64,000 nt of DNA from Microvirga lotononidis (GTDB lineage: Bacteria > Pseudomonadota > Alphaproteobacteria > Rhizobiales > Beijerinckiaceae). The notes beneath the pieces are model-generated. The model saw only the letters and a list, made by a program, of their open reading frames with translations, ran no database searches and was not told the origin of the DNA. The stretch is taken from the NCBI RefSeq assembly GCF_034627025.1, contig NZ_CP141050.1:372001-436000 (forward strand). The letters run 5' to 3'. Of the stretch, positions 9,641 through 19,875 are shown in pieces. A program made the translations under genes and the position numbers. Position 1 is the stretch's first letter. Every line of letters starts with the position of its first letter.

Positions 9641-12600
9641 TCATTCTGCTGCGACGCTGTCCCTCACACCGCCGCCGGACGGATCTCCCATGCTGGCTTT
9701 GCGACGCGAGCTGATTTCTCGCAGCTTCTGGAACACCACATACAGCATCGGGATCACAAAGATGCCAAAGAACGCGGCAGCGATCATGCCGCCGAAGACC
9801 GGCGTGCCGACGGCACGCCGGCTGAGCGCCCCGGCACCTTCAGCAATCACCAGTGGGAGCAGGCCAAAGATGAAAGCGAGGCTTGTCATCATCACCGGAC
9901 GGAACCGCAACCGTGCCCCGGCGATCGCCGCTTCACCAATTCCCACGCCCTGGAGCCGCTGCTGGAGGGCGAACTCGACGATCAGGATGCCGTTCTTGGC
10001 AGCAAGCGCCACCAGCACCACGAGTCCAATCTGGGCGTAGACATCGAACGCGATGCCGGAGAACTTTACCGCCGCAATGGCGCCGAGCACTCCGACGCTG
10101 ACGGACAAGAGGACTGGGATTGGGATGTTCCAGCTCTCGTAGAGCGCAACCAGGAACAAATAGGCGAAGAGCACCGCAAGGCCGAGCACGATCCCAGTCT
10201 GACCACTTGCCGTTTTTTCCTGCAACGCGGTCCCAGTCCATTCGAAGCCGTAGCCAGCCGGGAGTGTCGCGGCCGAGAGCCGTTCCATCGCAGCGAGAGC
10301 TTGGCCTGAACTGTAACCCGGCTTAGGGGCACCGTTGATGATCGTGGCACGAAAGCCGTTGTAGCGCACGATTGCCTGGGGTCCCTGCACGAGCCGTGCC
10401 TGGGCCAAGGCCCGGATCGGGACCATCGTCCCGGCAGAATTGCGGACGTAGACCCGGTAGATGTCGTCGATTTCATTGCGGAATCCGGGCTCCGACTCGA
10501 CATTGACCTGCCAAGTACGGCCAAAAAGGTTGAAGTCGTTGACGTAAAAGCCCCCGAGTGACGCCTGCAGCGTATTAAAGATGCTGCTGATGGGGACCCC
10601 CAGCACCTGCGCCTTGTCGCGATCAATGTCGAGGGAGACCTGCGGCGTATCTGCCGCGAAGGTGCTGAAGACGCCGGCAAGTTCAGGTTGCTGATTGGCC
10701 GTGACGAGAAGCCCGCGCATGACGGCTGCGAGGTCCCTGGGGCTCTGCCCCTGCAGCGCCTCAAGCGCAAATTGGAAGCCGCCGGTATTGCCGAGCCCAA
10801 GGATAGGTGGCAGGTTGAACGGGAAGACAACGGCCCCCTGGACGGCGGCAAGCTGCGGGCGCAGACGAGCGATGACCGCATCGACGCTCTGCGCCGGATC
10901 GGTGCGATTCTCGTAGGGTTTCATCCGGATCACGAAGAAGGCGTTGTTCGATGAAGCCACGTAGTCGATGAAGTTCAGGCCGACCACTGACAGAACGCGG
11001 GCGACTCCAGGGGTCGATCGCAGAATGTCTTCCACTTGAGCGACCAGCTTCTCGGTGCGCTCGCTGGATGCCCCCTCGGGCAGCCGCATGGCGGCGAAGA
11101 TCGCGCCCTGATCCTCCGACGGCAGGAACCCTTGTGGGGTCACCCTGAACAGACCGAACGTTGCCGCGGCAACACCAGCGACGACAATCAGGCTGACGAT
11201 GGCGACCCGGACCAGACGGCGCACCAGCGCGGCATATCCGTCTCGAGCGTGATCGATCGCGCCAAGCACGTACTGCATCGGCCCGCGATGGGGCCCGGCA
11301 CGCTTCAAAAGAACCGAGCATAGGGCCGGGCTCAACGTCAGAGCATTGACCGCAGAAATGATCATTGCGGTCGAGACTGCCACAGCGAACTGGCGGAAGA
11401 GTTGGCCACTGATACCCGGGATGAACGCTACCGGAATGAACACTGACAGGAGCACAAGGGTGATGGCGACGATAGGTCCGGTGATCTCCGCCAAGGCCTT
11501 CTTGGTGGCATCCTGGATCGAGAGGGTCGGCTCCTCTTCGATCACCCGCTCCACGTTCTCGGTCACCACGATCGCATCGTCGACAACGATGCCGATGGCG
11601 AGCACGAGGGCAAGGAGCGATACCGTATTGGCCGAATAGCCGATGACGAGCATGACCGCGAAGGTGCCGATGATCGAGACTGGCACCGCAACGAGCGGAA
11701 TGATCATCGTGCGGATCTTGCCAAGGAACAGGAACACCACGAGAGCCACCAGCAGGAATGCGATGATCAGGGTACGAACGACCTCGTCCACAGTCGCGGT
11801 GACGAAGGTGGTTGCATCCCAGAACAGATCGCTGCGGACATCGTCCGGGAAGCGTTTGCCGAGATCATCCATCACCTCACGCACGTGCCGTGCCACCTCG
11901 ACCGCGTTGGCGCCCGGGCTCTGATAGATGCCAATCGCCGCCGAGGGGGCGCCGTTGAAGCGGGTGTGGCGCTCCTGCGTCTTGGCGCCCAGATCGGCAC
12001 GGGCCACGTCCTTGACGCGGACGAGAGAGCCATCGGGGTTCGCTCTCAAGATCACATTCTCGAACTCCTCGGCTCGGGTGAGCCGCCCCTTGGTCTTGAT
12101 CGTGAGCTGCAGTTGCTGGTTGCCCGGTGCCGGCGGGGCGCCGATACGGCCCACCGCGGCCTGCAGGTTCTGGGCCTGGATAGCGGCGACCACATCGGCC
12201 GGCGTCAGGCTGAAGGCTGTCAGGCGGTTGGGATCAAGCCACAGGCGCAGCGAATAGTCGAGGGGACCGAAGAGGCTGGCCTGGCCGACGCCGGGAATGC
12301 GGGCCAGGGGATCGATGATGTTGATGGTCGCATAGTTGTTGAGGAACAGCGCATTATGCGTGCCCCGCGGTGCCGAGAGGGTGATGATCTGCAACAGCGC
12401 TGCCGACTTCTTGCGGATGACCAATCCCTGCCGCTGGACCTCCTGCGGCAAGAGCGGGGTTGCCAGCTGGGCACGGTTCTGGACATTCACCGTGTTGATG
12501 TCGGGATCGGTGCCGAGCGCGAAGGTGACGGTCAGTGAATAACTACCGTCGGCTCCGCTCACCGACTGATAATAGAGGGCATTATCGACACCGTTGATCT

Positions 12601-12805
12601 GCTGCTCGATTGGCTGAGCGACGGTCGTTTCCACGACCTCCGCATCGGCGCCGGGATAGAGAGTCGTAAGGGAGACCTGGGGCGGCACGATATCGGGGAA
12701 CTGGGCGACCGGGATCGCCTGTATGGCGATCAGGCCTGCCAGGGTGATGACGATCGAGATCACGAAGGCAAGGCGGGGCCGGTCAATGAAGATGTCCGAG
12801 ATCAT
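9641..12805 (-). CDS. RND efflux transporter, inner-membrane pump (HAE1/AcrB-MexB type)
   Basis: The 1,054-residue protein is the proton-driven pump of a tripartite multidrug efflux system. It has the duplicated RND layout of 12 membrane helices and two large periplasmic loops. The first helix is in [19 protein letters not shown]. The proton-relay Asp pair is in [16 protein letters not shown] in helix 4, and the conserved helix-10 Lys is in [16 protein letters not shown]. The RND signature [13 protein letters not shown] lies near the N-terminus. Its ATG overlaps the TGA of the upstream adaptor gene by 4 nt. No outer-membrane TolC-type gene and no TetR-type repressor are adjacent. The substrate is not predictable beyond hydrophobic compounds. 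Confidence 0.93.
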   Translation of the reverse strand: MISDIFIDRPRLAFVISIVITLAGLIAIQAIPVAQFPDIVPPQVSLTTLYPGADAEVVETTVAQPIEQQINGVDNALYYQSVSGADGSYSLTVTFALGTDPDINTVNVQNRAQLATPLLPQEVQRQGLVIRKKSAALLQIITLSAPRGTHNALFLNNYATINIIDPLARIPGVGQASLFGPLDYSLRLWLDPNRLTAFSLTPADVVAAIQAQNLQAAVGRIGAPPAPGNQQLQLTIKTKGRLTRAEEFENVILRANPDGSLVRVKDVARADLGAKTQERHTRFNGAPSAAIGIYQSPGANAVEVARHVREVMDDLGKRFPDDVRSDLFWDATTFVTATVDEVVRTLIIAFLLVALVVFLFLGKIRTMIIPLVAVPVSIIGTFAVMLVIGYSANTVSLLALVLAIGIVVDDAIVVTENVERVIEEEPTLSIQDATKKALAEITGPIVAITLVLLSVFIPVAFIPGISGQLFRQFAVAVSTAMIISAVNALTLSPALCSVLLKRAGPHRGPMQYVLGAIDHARDGYAALVRRLVRVAIVSLIVVAGVAAATFGLFRVTPQGFLPSEDQGAIFAAMRLPEGASSERTEKLVAQVEDILRSTPGVARVLSVVGLNFIDYVASSNNAFFVIRMKPYENRTDPAQSVDAVIARLRPQLAAVQGAVVFPFNLPPILGLGNTGGFQFALEALQGQSPRDLAAVMRGLLVTANQQPELAGVFSTFAADTPQVSLDIDRDKAQVLGVPISSIFNTLQASLGGFYVNDFNLFGRTWQVNVESEPGFRNEIDDIYRVYVRNSAGTMVPIRALAQARLVQGPQAIVRYNGFRATIINGAPKPGYSSGQALAAMERLSAATLPAGYGFEWTGTALQEKTASGQTGIVLGLAVLFAYLFLVALYESWNIPIPVLLSVSVGVLGAIAAVKFSGIAFDVYAQIGLVVLVALAAKNGILIVEFALQQRLQGVGIGEAAIAGARLRFRPVMMTSLAFIFGLLPLVIAEGAGALSRRAVGTPVFGGMIAAAFFGIFVIPMLYVVFQKLREISSRRKASMGDPSGGGVRDSVAAE

Positions 12806-13947
12806 TGGTTGGATGCCTCCGCCGCCAGAACGTTCGCCTGCACGGCCTGACCCGGTTGGACCTTCTGGACGCCATCGACGATCACGTTGTCGCCCTCCTG
12901 AAGGCCTGCGGTGATGACCACGTCGGCATCCCGGTTCGGACCGGTTTTGATCCGTCGCTGCTGCACCTTGTGCTGTTCGTCGACCACGAGGGCGTAATAG
13001 CCAGTCTGGTCGAACTGCAGGGCCGCTTGCGGAATGACGAGCCGCGGCTCCTCCTGCCGCCGGCGGATCTCTGCGGTCACGAACTGGCCGTCGATCAATT
13101 GCCCGTCGGGATTGGGGATCGTGGCGCGCATGATGAGCGTGTCCGTCTGCTGATCGACCTGCGGGTCAGTCAGATTCCAGGTGCCCCGCTGCGGGTATTC
13201 GGCGCCGCTCGCCAGGCGGATGCGGATCTCGATCTTGGCGAGGCTGCCGCCTTCCTCGCGGCGTGCCTCGCGAATGAGCTCAAGGTCGCGCACGCTCACC
13301 GGAAAGAGCACATAGATCGGATCCTGGCTCACGATCGTCGCCAGCACGCCGCTCGCCGGATTGACGAGGTTCCCGATCGTGTAGGCGGTACGGCTAATCA
13401 GGCCGTCGATCGGAGCCCTGATCTCAGTGTAGCCGAGGTTCACCTCGGCCTGGGTGAGTGCAGCCTTCATCTGCAGCACATTGGCCTTGGCGCTGTCGAG
13501 ATTAGCCTTGTTCTGGTCGACGAGTGACTGGGGCGTGAACTGGCGCTCGGAAAGGGACAGCTGCCGATCATACTGGAGCTGAGCGTTGGTCACCACGGCC
13601 TCGGCGGAGGCCAGGTTTGCTTTGGCCTGGTCGACCTGCGCTTGAAACTGAACCTTCTCGATCTGGTACAGGAGGTCGCCGGTCCTGATGGCCTGACCCT
13701 CTCGGAACGCGACCTGCTCGAGGAAGCCCTCGACACGGGCCCGCAGAGCGACCGTGCTCACGGCCTTGATGCGCCCGACGAACTGGAAGGATTGGTTTAC
13801 CCCGCGCATCTCCGCAGGCCGGACACCAACCGCCGGCTGCGGCGCCGGAGCGGTTGCCCGCTGCGGAGAGTTGCACGCCGCCGGTAGCAGAAGACCGAGA
13901 AGAGCAGCCGGCCTCCAGCAGAGGGGCTTCCATCGAACCGCAGTCAT
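12802..13947 (-). CDS. RND periplasmic adaptor lipoprotein (AcrA/MexA type)
   Basis: This membrane-fusion protein links the RND pump to an outer-membrane channel. The start at ATG 13947 follows GGAG and gives a 381-residue protein. The leader ends in a lipobox (LLPAAC, Cys25), so the mature protein is anchored to the inner membrane. Lipoyl/barrel-sandwich halves flank an alpha-hairpin rich in Ala and Gln ([15 protein letters not shown] to [16 protein letters not shown]). The [14 protein letters not shown] segment is also typical of the family. It is the first gene of the two-gene pump operon. Confidence 0.9.
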   Translation of the reverse strand: MTAVRWKPLCWRPAALLGLLLPAACNSPQRATAPAPQPAVGVRPAEMRGVNQSFQFVGRIKAVSTVALRARVEGFLEQVAFREGQAIRTGDLLYQIEKVQFQAQVDQAKANLASAEAVVTNAQLQYDRQLSLSERQFTPQSLVDQNKANLDSAKANVLQMKAALTQAEVNLGYTEIRAPIDGLISRTAYTIGNLVNPASGVLATIVSQDPIYVLFPVSVRDLELIREARREEGGSLAKIEIRIRLASGAEYPQRGTWNLTDPQVDQQTDTLIMRATIPNPDGQLIDGQFVTAEIRRRQEEPRLVIPQAALQFDQTGYYALVVDEQHKVQQRRIKTGPNRDADVVITAGLQEGDNVIVDGVQKVQPGQAVQANVLAAEASNQ

Positions 13948-14076
13948 TGTACCATCTCCGTGTCGGAATGGCCGCTCCGCTTGCCCGGATACAGGACAAT
14001 CCGAACGGGCATTTCGCCGAGGTCTCATGCTCGTTGCACGGGCACAGCTGCCTTGCCGTATCGGACGCGCACTCGG

Positions 14077-15057
14077 TCAGGGCGTGCGGCGCGAGAACGA
14101 TACGGCATAAGCGCTGTCTCGCACGTCGATCATCGGATCGTCCGAAGCCTCAATTCCATCGGTGAGCTGGCCTGGCAGAAACAGCAGCTTCTTCTCGGCT
14201 TCAGTGCTGCCCGGAACTGCCTTATCAAGCGTCAGGATGCCGAGCTCCACCACCCTGCGGTCGTCGGGCCAGGGTCGTGCAGGATCGTTTGTAGGATCCC
14301 CGGCCGCAGCGAGCTGTGCCTTGAGATGGAAGATGACTGGTCCACGGTTCAGGCGCTCGGGCAACTCCGTCATGAGAAAGTCCGGGGGCTGCTTGGCTGC
14401 CTCCGCTGCATTCAAATGCACCACCTGTTCCGGCGTCACCACATAGCGCACCGCTTGGCGCCCGCCGGCCTTGTTGACGAGCACGAAGGCATTGAGGCCA
14501 CGATATTCCTCATGGGCGAAGCTGTCCGGCGTCGCGATCGTGGCCAGGGCCGCCGGTATCGTGGGATGACTGGCAACGAACTGGTCGAGCTTCGTCGGCT
14601 TTGCAGCCTCAGGCGGACTGGCGGCAATGGCAAGAAAGAAATCGCGCAGGTCGGCCGCGGTGGGCACCAGGAAGACCTTGAGCGAGTTCGTCACCATGTC
14701 GGTCTCGCTGCCATCCGGCAGGTGGAATTTGAGCGCCATGCCATGCGGATTGGCACCATCCGAGCCATCTGGAATGCTCGGGAGGCCGCTGGAATCCGAG
14801 AACCGCACTGTCACTGGGATCGTGCGGCCATCGAACAGAACCGCCCGGCTCAGCGCCACAGCATCGGGGGTACCCTTGAAGTTGCCTTCGACGACGATAC
14901 CCTTGGCGTGAAAGGCGCGAATTCCAGGATGACTGCCGAACACCTGATTCATCGCGTCCACGACCTGGGTTTCCACAGTCTGGTCCTGCGCCCAGCCAAG
15001 GCTGGGCACGGCGACGGTCAGGACGATCAGTCGGGTCAGGAAGGTACTGATCCTCAT
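14077..15057 (-). CDS. Periplasmic catalase-family peroxidase (SrpA-like)
   Basis: It is a small heme protein of the catalase-related peroxidase family (about 326 residues against nearly 500 for true catalases). These proteins reduce peroxides and usually have weak catalase activity. A Sec signal peptide (MRISTFLTRLIVLTVAV...WAQ) targets it to the periplasm. The distal-heme histidine region reads IRAFHAKGIVVEGNF, and the TVRFSDSSG and NPHGMALKFHLPDG blocks fit the catalase core. The start at ATG 15057 has GGAGG seven bases upstream. It lies just upstream of the RND adaptor on the same strand but with a 129-bp gap, so a shared transcript is possible but unproven. Confidence 0.85.
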   Translation of the reverse strand: MRISTFLTRLIVLTVAVPSLGWAQDQTVETQVVDAMNQVFGSHPGIRAFHAKGIVVEGNFKGTPDAVALSRAVLFDGRTIPVTVRFSDSSGLPSIPDGSDGANPHGMALKFHLPDGSETDMVTNSLKVFLVPTAADLRDFFLAIAASPPEAAKPTKLDQFVASHPTIPAALATIATPDSFAHEEYRGLNAFVLVNKAGGRQAVRYVVTPEQVVHLNAAEAAKQPPDFLMTELPERLNRGPVIFHLKAQLAAAGDPTNDPARPWPDDRRVVELGILTLDKAVPGSTEAEKKLLFLPGQLTDGIEASDDPMIDVRDSAYAVSFSRRTP

Positions 15058-15667
15058 AGATGCCTCCTGCTGCAACGGGAGCGAGGACTCCCAGCTTCAA
15101 GGCGGAATGTGAGGCGTACGCAACAAGGAGTGACCGCAGCTCACCTCAGAGGAGCCGTCCGGCCTCTGCGGCGCTCTTGACCAAGACGATAGGGGCGAGA
15201 TCGACAGCTCAAGATTGAGCCGACATCAGGGTTTTGTTGTGGCGCACAGGGGAGCATAAGGAAATGTGGGGCGGCAGTGTCGCCTGTGATCTCGGCTTCG
15301 TTGCACTGTCGTCAATCAAGCTTGGCTGCCGCTTCTAGAATGGATCCTCTCACTGGCTGCCCCACCATCCCATACTGGAGGCCGCCGACGAGGTGGTAGC
15401 CTCCGCAATGAACTTGAGCAGTCCTGTCTTGGAAAACCGCCGGCCCAGTTGCAAACGCCGCGCCGAACCCGCACGGCAAAGGTTCAGGTGGGAACGAGAT
15501 GCCAGATTGCCTCTAGCAAGGCAAACTTGCGGAGCGATGGGCATCGGCGTTATGATGGGGTAGTATGGCGTAGGGCTTAGGCTCACGATGAGCCTCCCTT
15601 TTTGATCGGCAGAAACGATCGACCTCGCTCCTGTACCCCTTGGCCCGCGAAGCCCAAGGAGGAGCCC
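15058..15667. other. Intergenic region between divergent peroxidase and patatin operons
   Basis: About 600 bp separate the minus-strand peroxidase from the plus-strand short ORF at 15668. I see no supported gene. The stretch should hold promoters in both directions, but I cannot point to a clear -35/-10 pair. Confidence 0.35.
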
Positions 15668-15829
15668 ATGCTCAAGCGCATCGTCGTGGTGACTGGAGTC
15701 TGTCCGGGTCTTGTATCAGCAAGTGCCCCGCCGACTGGCGTATCGCACACTGTCACAGTTCAGAACCGCGCCGACGCAAGCGCGCGTGAGGTTAATCGTT
15801 CGAGACTTTCTCCTGGAGCGACGCCATGA
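15668..15829 (+). CDS. Short ORF translationally coupled to the patatin gene
   Basis: The 53-residue frame begins with an ATG preceded by AAGGAGG at ideal spacing and starts MLKRIVVVTGVCPGLVSASA, which reads like a short hydrophobic leader. Its TGA overlaps the patatin ATG (ATGA). The strong ribosome site and the stop/start overlap argue that it is translated, either as a small protein or as a leader that controls patatin expression. The rest of the sequence has no recognisable family, so a remnant gene is an alternative. Confidence 0.4.
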   Translation: MLKRIVVVTGVCPGLVSASAPPTGVSHTVTVQNRADASAREVNRSRLSPGATP

Positions 15830-17040
15830 ACGAGCACGCCCAGTCGACGGCATGTGGCATAGGGGCAGTCCGCTCCGCGCGAGCGATCAGGGCAGGCGGA
15901 CGCGTGCGTGATCGACCGCCCTTTGACTGCATTGCGCTGGTCCTGCAGGGCGGGGGTGCGCTCGGAGCCTACCAAGCCGGGGTCTATGAGGCGTTGGCCG
16001 AGGCAGGGCTTGAACCGGATTGGGTCGCCGGGATCTCCATCGGGTCGATCAACTCCGCCATTATCGCGGGCAATCCGCCCGAGGCGCGGGTGGACAAGCT
16101 CCGGTCATTCTGGGAAGGAGTCACCGCCAAGCCCTGGATACCGGTCTTCTCTCTGCTTCAGCAAATTCACGCCGATGGCGGCGACCTTGGGCGCTCGATC
16201 GCCAACAACATCAACGCGCTCTACTCGCTGTTCGAGGGTGCACCGGGGTTCTTCAACCTGCGTGTCCCTGGGCCGTTCCTACATCCGCCGGGCTGCCTGG
16301 AAGCCACGAGCTTCTATGACACGAGCGTGCTGCGGGCGACGCTGGAACGGCTTATCGATTTCGACCGCATCAACGCGGGCGAAATCCATCTCAGCCTTGG
16401 TGCTGTGAATGTGCGCTCGGGCAACTTCGTCTACTTCGATAACGAGAGACATGTCATTGGTCCGGAGCATGTCATGGCCAGTGGTGCACTGCCGCCAGGG
16501 TTCCCCGCCGTCGAGATTGAGGGCGAGCAGTATTGGGACGGCGGCCTGGTCTCGAATACGCCGCTGCAATGGGTCCTGCGGACGCGCCAAGACACGCTCG
16601 CCTTCCAGGTCGATCTGTGGAGCGCACGAGGAGAGTTTCCGCGCGATATCTCCGCCGTGGCAACGCGGCAGAAGGAGATCCAGTATTCCAGCCGCACCCG
16701 CGCCACGACCGACCACTTCCGCAGTCTGCAGCAGGTACGAAATTCGATCGCGCGGCTGCTGGATGACCTGCCGCCGGCTCTTCGGGAACATCCCGAGGTG
16801 AACTTCCTGGAAACGGTCGCCGACAGGAAGGTCTATAGCCTGATCCAGCTGATCTATCGCTCGAAAAACTACGAGGGTGAGTCAAGGGATTACGAGTTCT
16901 CGCGGCGGACCATGGAAGAGCATTGGAAGGCTGGCTACCAGGACGCCCGGCGCACGCTGCGTCACCCCGAAGTGCTCCAGCGGCCTGACGGCCAGGATGG
17001 AATCCGCACATTCGATCTTGCAGTTGACGGGCGGGAATAG
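15826..17040 (+). CDS. Patatin-like phospholipase family protein with DUF3734-like C-terminus, copy 1
   Basis: This 404-residue lipid or ester hydrolase uses a Ser-Asp dyad. The oxyanion loop is LQGGGALGAYQAGVYEAL near residue 45. The nucleophile is Ser71 in GISIGS (GxSxG), and the partner is Asp238 in WDGGLVSNTP. A C-terminal region with FSRRTMEEHWKAGYQDA is shared with the second patatin at 47265-48527 and fits DUF3734. It heads an operon with acetoacetate decarboxylase and 3-hydroxybutyrate dehydrogenase. A role in releasing hydroxybutyrate-type acyl groups is therefore attractive, but this is inference from context. There is no signal peptide. The nearby ribosome site is modest (TGGAGC), consistent with coupling to the short ORF. 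Confidence 0.85.
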   Translation: MNEHAQSTACGIGAVRSARAIRAGGRVRDRPPFDCIALVLQGGGALGAYQAGVYEALAEAGLEPDWVAGISIGSINSAIIAGNPPEARVDKLRSFWEGVTAKPWIPVFSLLQQIHADGGDLGRSIANNINALYSLFEGAPGFFNLRVPGPFLHPPGCLEATSFYDTSVLRATLERLIDFDRINAGEIHLSLGAVNVRSGNFVYFDNERHVIGPEHVMASGALPPGFPAVEIEGEQYWDGGLVSNTPLQWVLRTRQDTLAFQVDLWSARGEFPRDISAVATRQKEIQYSSRTRATTDHFRSLQQVRNSIARLLDDLPPALREHPEVNFLETVADRKVYSLIQLIYRSKNYEGESRDYEFSRRTMEEHWKAGYQDARRTLRHPEVLQRPDGQDGIRTFDLAVDGRE

Positions 17041-17170
17041 CAGGCAGGCTGCGAGACAGTCAGGCAGTTCAGTCTGCGTTGCGTACTGGAATCAATGCGC
17101 CCAGGGGGCAAGGACGCTTGCCTTGCCGCCCCACGAATGAGCCACTCGATCCACACTGGAGGACTGACCC

Positions 17171-17956
17171 ATGCACGAAGACACCGTTCGGACCAGAGCC
17201 TTCGCGATGCCTCTGACGAGCCCCGCCTTTCCGATCGGGCCCTATCGCTTCCACAATCGGGAGTATCTCATCATCACCTACCGGACCGACCCACAGAAGC
17301 TGCGCGAACTTGTCCCGGAGCCGCTCCAGATCGACGAGCCGCTGGTGAAGTTCGAGTTCATCCGCATGCCTGACTCGACCGGCTTCGGCGATTACACCGA
17401 GAGCGGACAGGTCATCCCCGTCTCGTTCCGGGGCCGCAAGGGCGCTTACAGCCACTGCATGTTCCTCAACGATCACCCACCGATTGCCGGCGGGCGCGAG
17501 CTGTGGGGATTTCCCAAGAAGCTTGCGAATCCTATCCTCCGTGCGGAAATCGACACCTTGGTCGGCACGCTCGACTATGGCCCGATGCGCATCGCGACCG
17601 CCACGATGGGCTACAAGCACCGGGCGGCCGATCTCACAAGCGTGAAGGCTGCGCTTCAGGAGCCGAATTACCTCCTCAAGATCATCCCGCATGTCGACGG
17701 TACTCCACGCATCTGCGAACTCGTCGAATATTACCTGGAGGATATCGACCTGAAAGGGGCCTGGACTGGTCCAGCATCCCTAAGGCTATGGTCGCACGCG
17801 CTGGCGCCATTGGCGGAGCTGCCGGTGCTAGAGGTGGTTTCGGCCTCCCACATCCTCGCCGATCTGACGCTTGGGCTCGGCAAGGTCGTTCACGACTACT
17901 TGGCTGGATCCGAGCCGTCTCGGCAGAAAGGAAGAGCCCATGAACTTACGAAATGA
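17171..17956 (+). CDS. adc: Acetoacetate decarboxylase
   Basis: The 261-residue enzyme decarboxylates acetoacetate to acetone and CO2 through a Schiff base on lysine. The adjacent Lys116-Lys117 pair in GFPKKLANP matches the catalytic Lys115/Lys116 pair of the clostridial enzyme. The family blocks [23 protein letters not shown] and [10 protein letters not shown] are all present. The gene has a GGAGG site and its 3' end overlaps the BDH gene by 17 nt. Together with that dehydrogenase it would convert 3-hydroxybutyrate to acetone. The decarboxylase superfamily includes members with other beta-keto acid substrates, so the exact substrate is not certain. Confidence 0.85.
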   Translation: MHEDTVRTRAFAMPLTSPAFPIGPYRFHNREYLIITYRTDPQKLRELVPEPLQIDEPLVKFEFIRMPDSTGFGDYTESGQVIPVSFRGRKGAYSHCMFLNDHPPIAGGRELWGFPKKLANPILRAEIDTLVGTLDYGPMRIATATMGYKHRAADLTSVKAALQEPNYLLKIIPHVDGTPRICELVEYYLEDIDLKGAWTGPASLRLWSHALAPLAELPVLEVVSASHILADLTLGLGKVVHDYLAGSEPSRQKGRAHELTK

Positions 17957-18776
17957 AGTTTTATCCGATTCGCCCGCCGCGAGCGGTTCCCGCCAGAGCC
18001 GTCTGCGGGACAAAGTGGCTGTCATCACGGGAGCAGCAAGCGGCATCGGCAAGGAAATTGCGCTGATGTTCGCACAGGAGGGGGCGAAAGTGGTCATCGC
18101 CGACCTCGATCCGAAGGCGGCACATGAGACTGCGGGTGCCATCGACCCGACCGGCCAGCGCTCGCTCGGGGTTGCCATGGATGTCAGCGATGAGGAGCAG
18201 GTCGAAGCCGGTATGAGGCAGGTGATCGAAGTCTTTGGGCGCCTCGACATCCTGGTCAGCAACGCGGGGGTCCAGATCGTCGCTCCCATCGTGGAGTTCG
18301 ATTTCGCCAAATGGAAGAAGCTGCTTGCCATTCATCTGGATGGGGCGTTCCTCACCACCCGCGCCGCCCTGCGGCAGATGTACCAGCAGAAGACCGGCAG
18401 CATCATCTACATGGGATCCGTGCACTCCAAGGAGGCCTCGCCCCTGAAGGCGCCCTACGTCACTGCTAAGCACGGGCTAGTCGGCTTGGCCAAGGTCGTG
18501 GCGAAGGAGGGTGCAGCCTACGGGGTCCGCGCCAACGTGATCTGCCCAGGCTTCGTGCGCACGCCGTTGGTCGAGAAGCAAATTCCGGAGCAGGCACGCG
18601 AGCTCGGCATTTCGGAGGCGGAGGTCGTGAAAAACGTGATGCTGAAGGAGACCGTCGACGGCGAGTTCACGACCGTGCAGGACGTAGCGGAAACAGCGGT
18701 CTTTCTGGCGGCTTTCCCATCGAACGCGCTCACCGGCCAGACGGTTGTGGTCAGCCATGGGTGGTTCATGCAGTAG
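17940..18776 (+). CDS. bdhA: 3-hydroxybutyrate dehydrogenase-like SDR, copy 1
   Basis: This NAD-dependent short-chain dehydrogenase probably oxidises D-3-hydroxybutyrate to acetoacetate. The Rossmann motif is [12 protein letters not shown] and the NAG motif is LVSNAGVQ. The catalytic Ser lies in [11 protein letters not shown] and the YxxxK pair in [28 protein letters not shown] is typical of the BDH group. The ATG at 17940 follows AAAGGAAG and lies inside the end of the decarboxylase gene. The 278-residue product has about 20 extra N-terminal residues compared with classical BdhA. Two further BDH-like genes at 46420 and 48538 resemble each other more than this one. Confidence 0.82.
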   Translation: MNLRNEVLSDSPAASGSRQSRLRDKVAVITGAASGIGKEIALMFAQEGAKVVIADLDPKAAHETAGAIDPTGQRSLGVAMDVSDEEQVEAGMRQVIEVFGRLDILVSNAGVQIVAPIVEFDFAKWKKLLAIHLDGAFLTTRAALRQMYQQKTGSIIYMGSVHSKEASPLKAPYVTAKHGLVGLAKVVAKEGAAYGVRANVICPGFVRTPLVEKQIPEQARELGISEAEVVKNVMLKETVDGEFTTVQDVAETAVFLAAFPSNALTGQTVVVSHGWFMQ

Positions 18777-18789
18777 CGAGGATGCTCGC

Positions 18790-19875
18790 ATGAATGAGCA
18801 GGCACCATTTCCTCAACCCGCGCGGGACGAAGCTGCGCCATCCTCGGTCGCTGGTCCGTCACCATCCGCTTCACCCCCCGAGGCGCCACCCAAGGCTCCG
18901 AAGGCCGCCGCCCTTGTTGTGTCGGTGACCGTCGCGGCAATTGTCGGTCTGTCACTCTGGTATCTGATTCAGCCGCAACCCCTGTTGGTGCAGGGAGAGG
19001 CGGATGCGACACGCATCGACATTGCGGCCCGCGTCGAGGGGCGGGTCGAGACGCGTCCGATTTCACGGGGCGAAAGCGTCGCGGCGGGGCAGGTCCTCGT
19101 CACCATCGACAACCCGCAGCTTCTCACCAAGCTGCGGGAGGCGGAGGCCGCGAAGACGGTCGCCCTGGCGGACCTCGCCCGAATTCAGGTGGGCACGCGG
19201 GCCGAAGTCATCGCCCAGCGCAAGGCTGCCGTCGCCGCAGACCAGGCGAACGTGACCCTCGCTCAGCAGACCTATGATCGCACCAGTCAGCTCACCTCTC
19301 GCGAGTTTGCCTCTGTCCAGAGGCTCGACGAGGTAACGGCGAGCCTTGACGTCGCCAAACAAAGTCTCGAGCGGTCGAAGCTCGCCTATGAGGAGGCCGT
19401 GGCAGGCTATACCGCCGAGGAGCGCGGAGTCGCCCAGGCCAATGTCGTCAAGGCCGAGGCTGCCATCGCGACGCTGCAAGCCCAGGTTATCGAGCTGACC
19501 GTCAAGGCCCCAATCGCCGGGCAGGTCTATCAGATCGGCGCGGAACTCGGCGAGTTCGTCTCCCCCGGAGTTCCTCTCCTGTCTCTGATCGATCTGAGCG
19601 ATGTGTGGCTGCGGTTCGATCTGCGGGAGGATCTCGTCAAAGGCGTCAAGGTCGGCGACCGGCTTCAGGTGCGGGTCCCGGCCCTCGGCGACAGCTCGGT
19701 GCCGGTCGAGATACGGACGATCGCCACGCGCGGGGAATATACCGGCTGGCGTGCCACACGCGCGACCGGTGACTTTGATCTCCGGACCTTTGAGGTCCGG
19801 GCCTATCCGGTCGACAGGATTGCCGCTCTGCGTCCCGGCATGAGCGTGTATGTCGACTGGCCCAGGGAGCGGTGA
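18790..19875 (+). CDS. HlyD-family membrane-fusion protein
   Basis: This is a 361-residue adaptor of the HlyD/EmrA type. A Pro/Ala-rich cytosolic N-terminus is followed by one membrane helix (AALVVSVTVAAIVGLSLWYL). A barrel-sandwich half (EGRVETRPISRGESVAAGQV), a long coiled-coil hairpin full of Ala/Gln, and the second lipoyl half (LTVKAPIAGQVYQIGAELGE) come next. The gene begins 13 nt after bdhA with a GAGG site and its TGA shares bases with the ATG of the following fusion gene. It is probably the adaptor for that transporter. Confidence 0.85.
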   Translation: MNEQAPFPQPARDEAAPSSVAGPSPSASPPEAPPKAPKAAALVVSVTVAAIVGLSLWYLIQPQPLLVQGEADATRIDIAARVEGRVETRPISRGESVAAGQVLVTIDNPQLLTKLREAEAAKTVALADLARIQVGTRAEVIAQRKAAVAADQANVTLAQQTYDRTSQLTSREFASVQRLDEVTASLDVAKQSLERSKLAYEEAVAGYTAEERGVAQANVVKAEAAIATLQAQVIELTVKAPIAGQVYQIGAELGEFVSPGVPLLSLIDLSDVWLRFDLREDLVKGVKVGDRLQVRVPALGDSSVPVEIRTIATRGEYTGWRATRATGDFDLRTFEVRAYPVDRIAALRPGMSVYVDWPRER

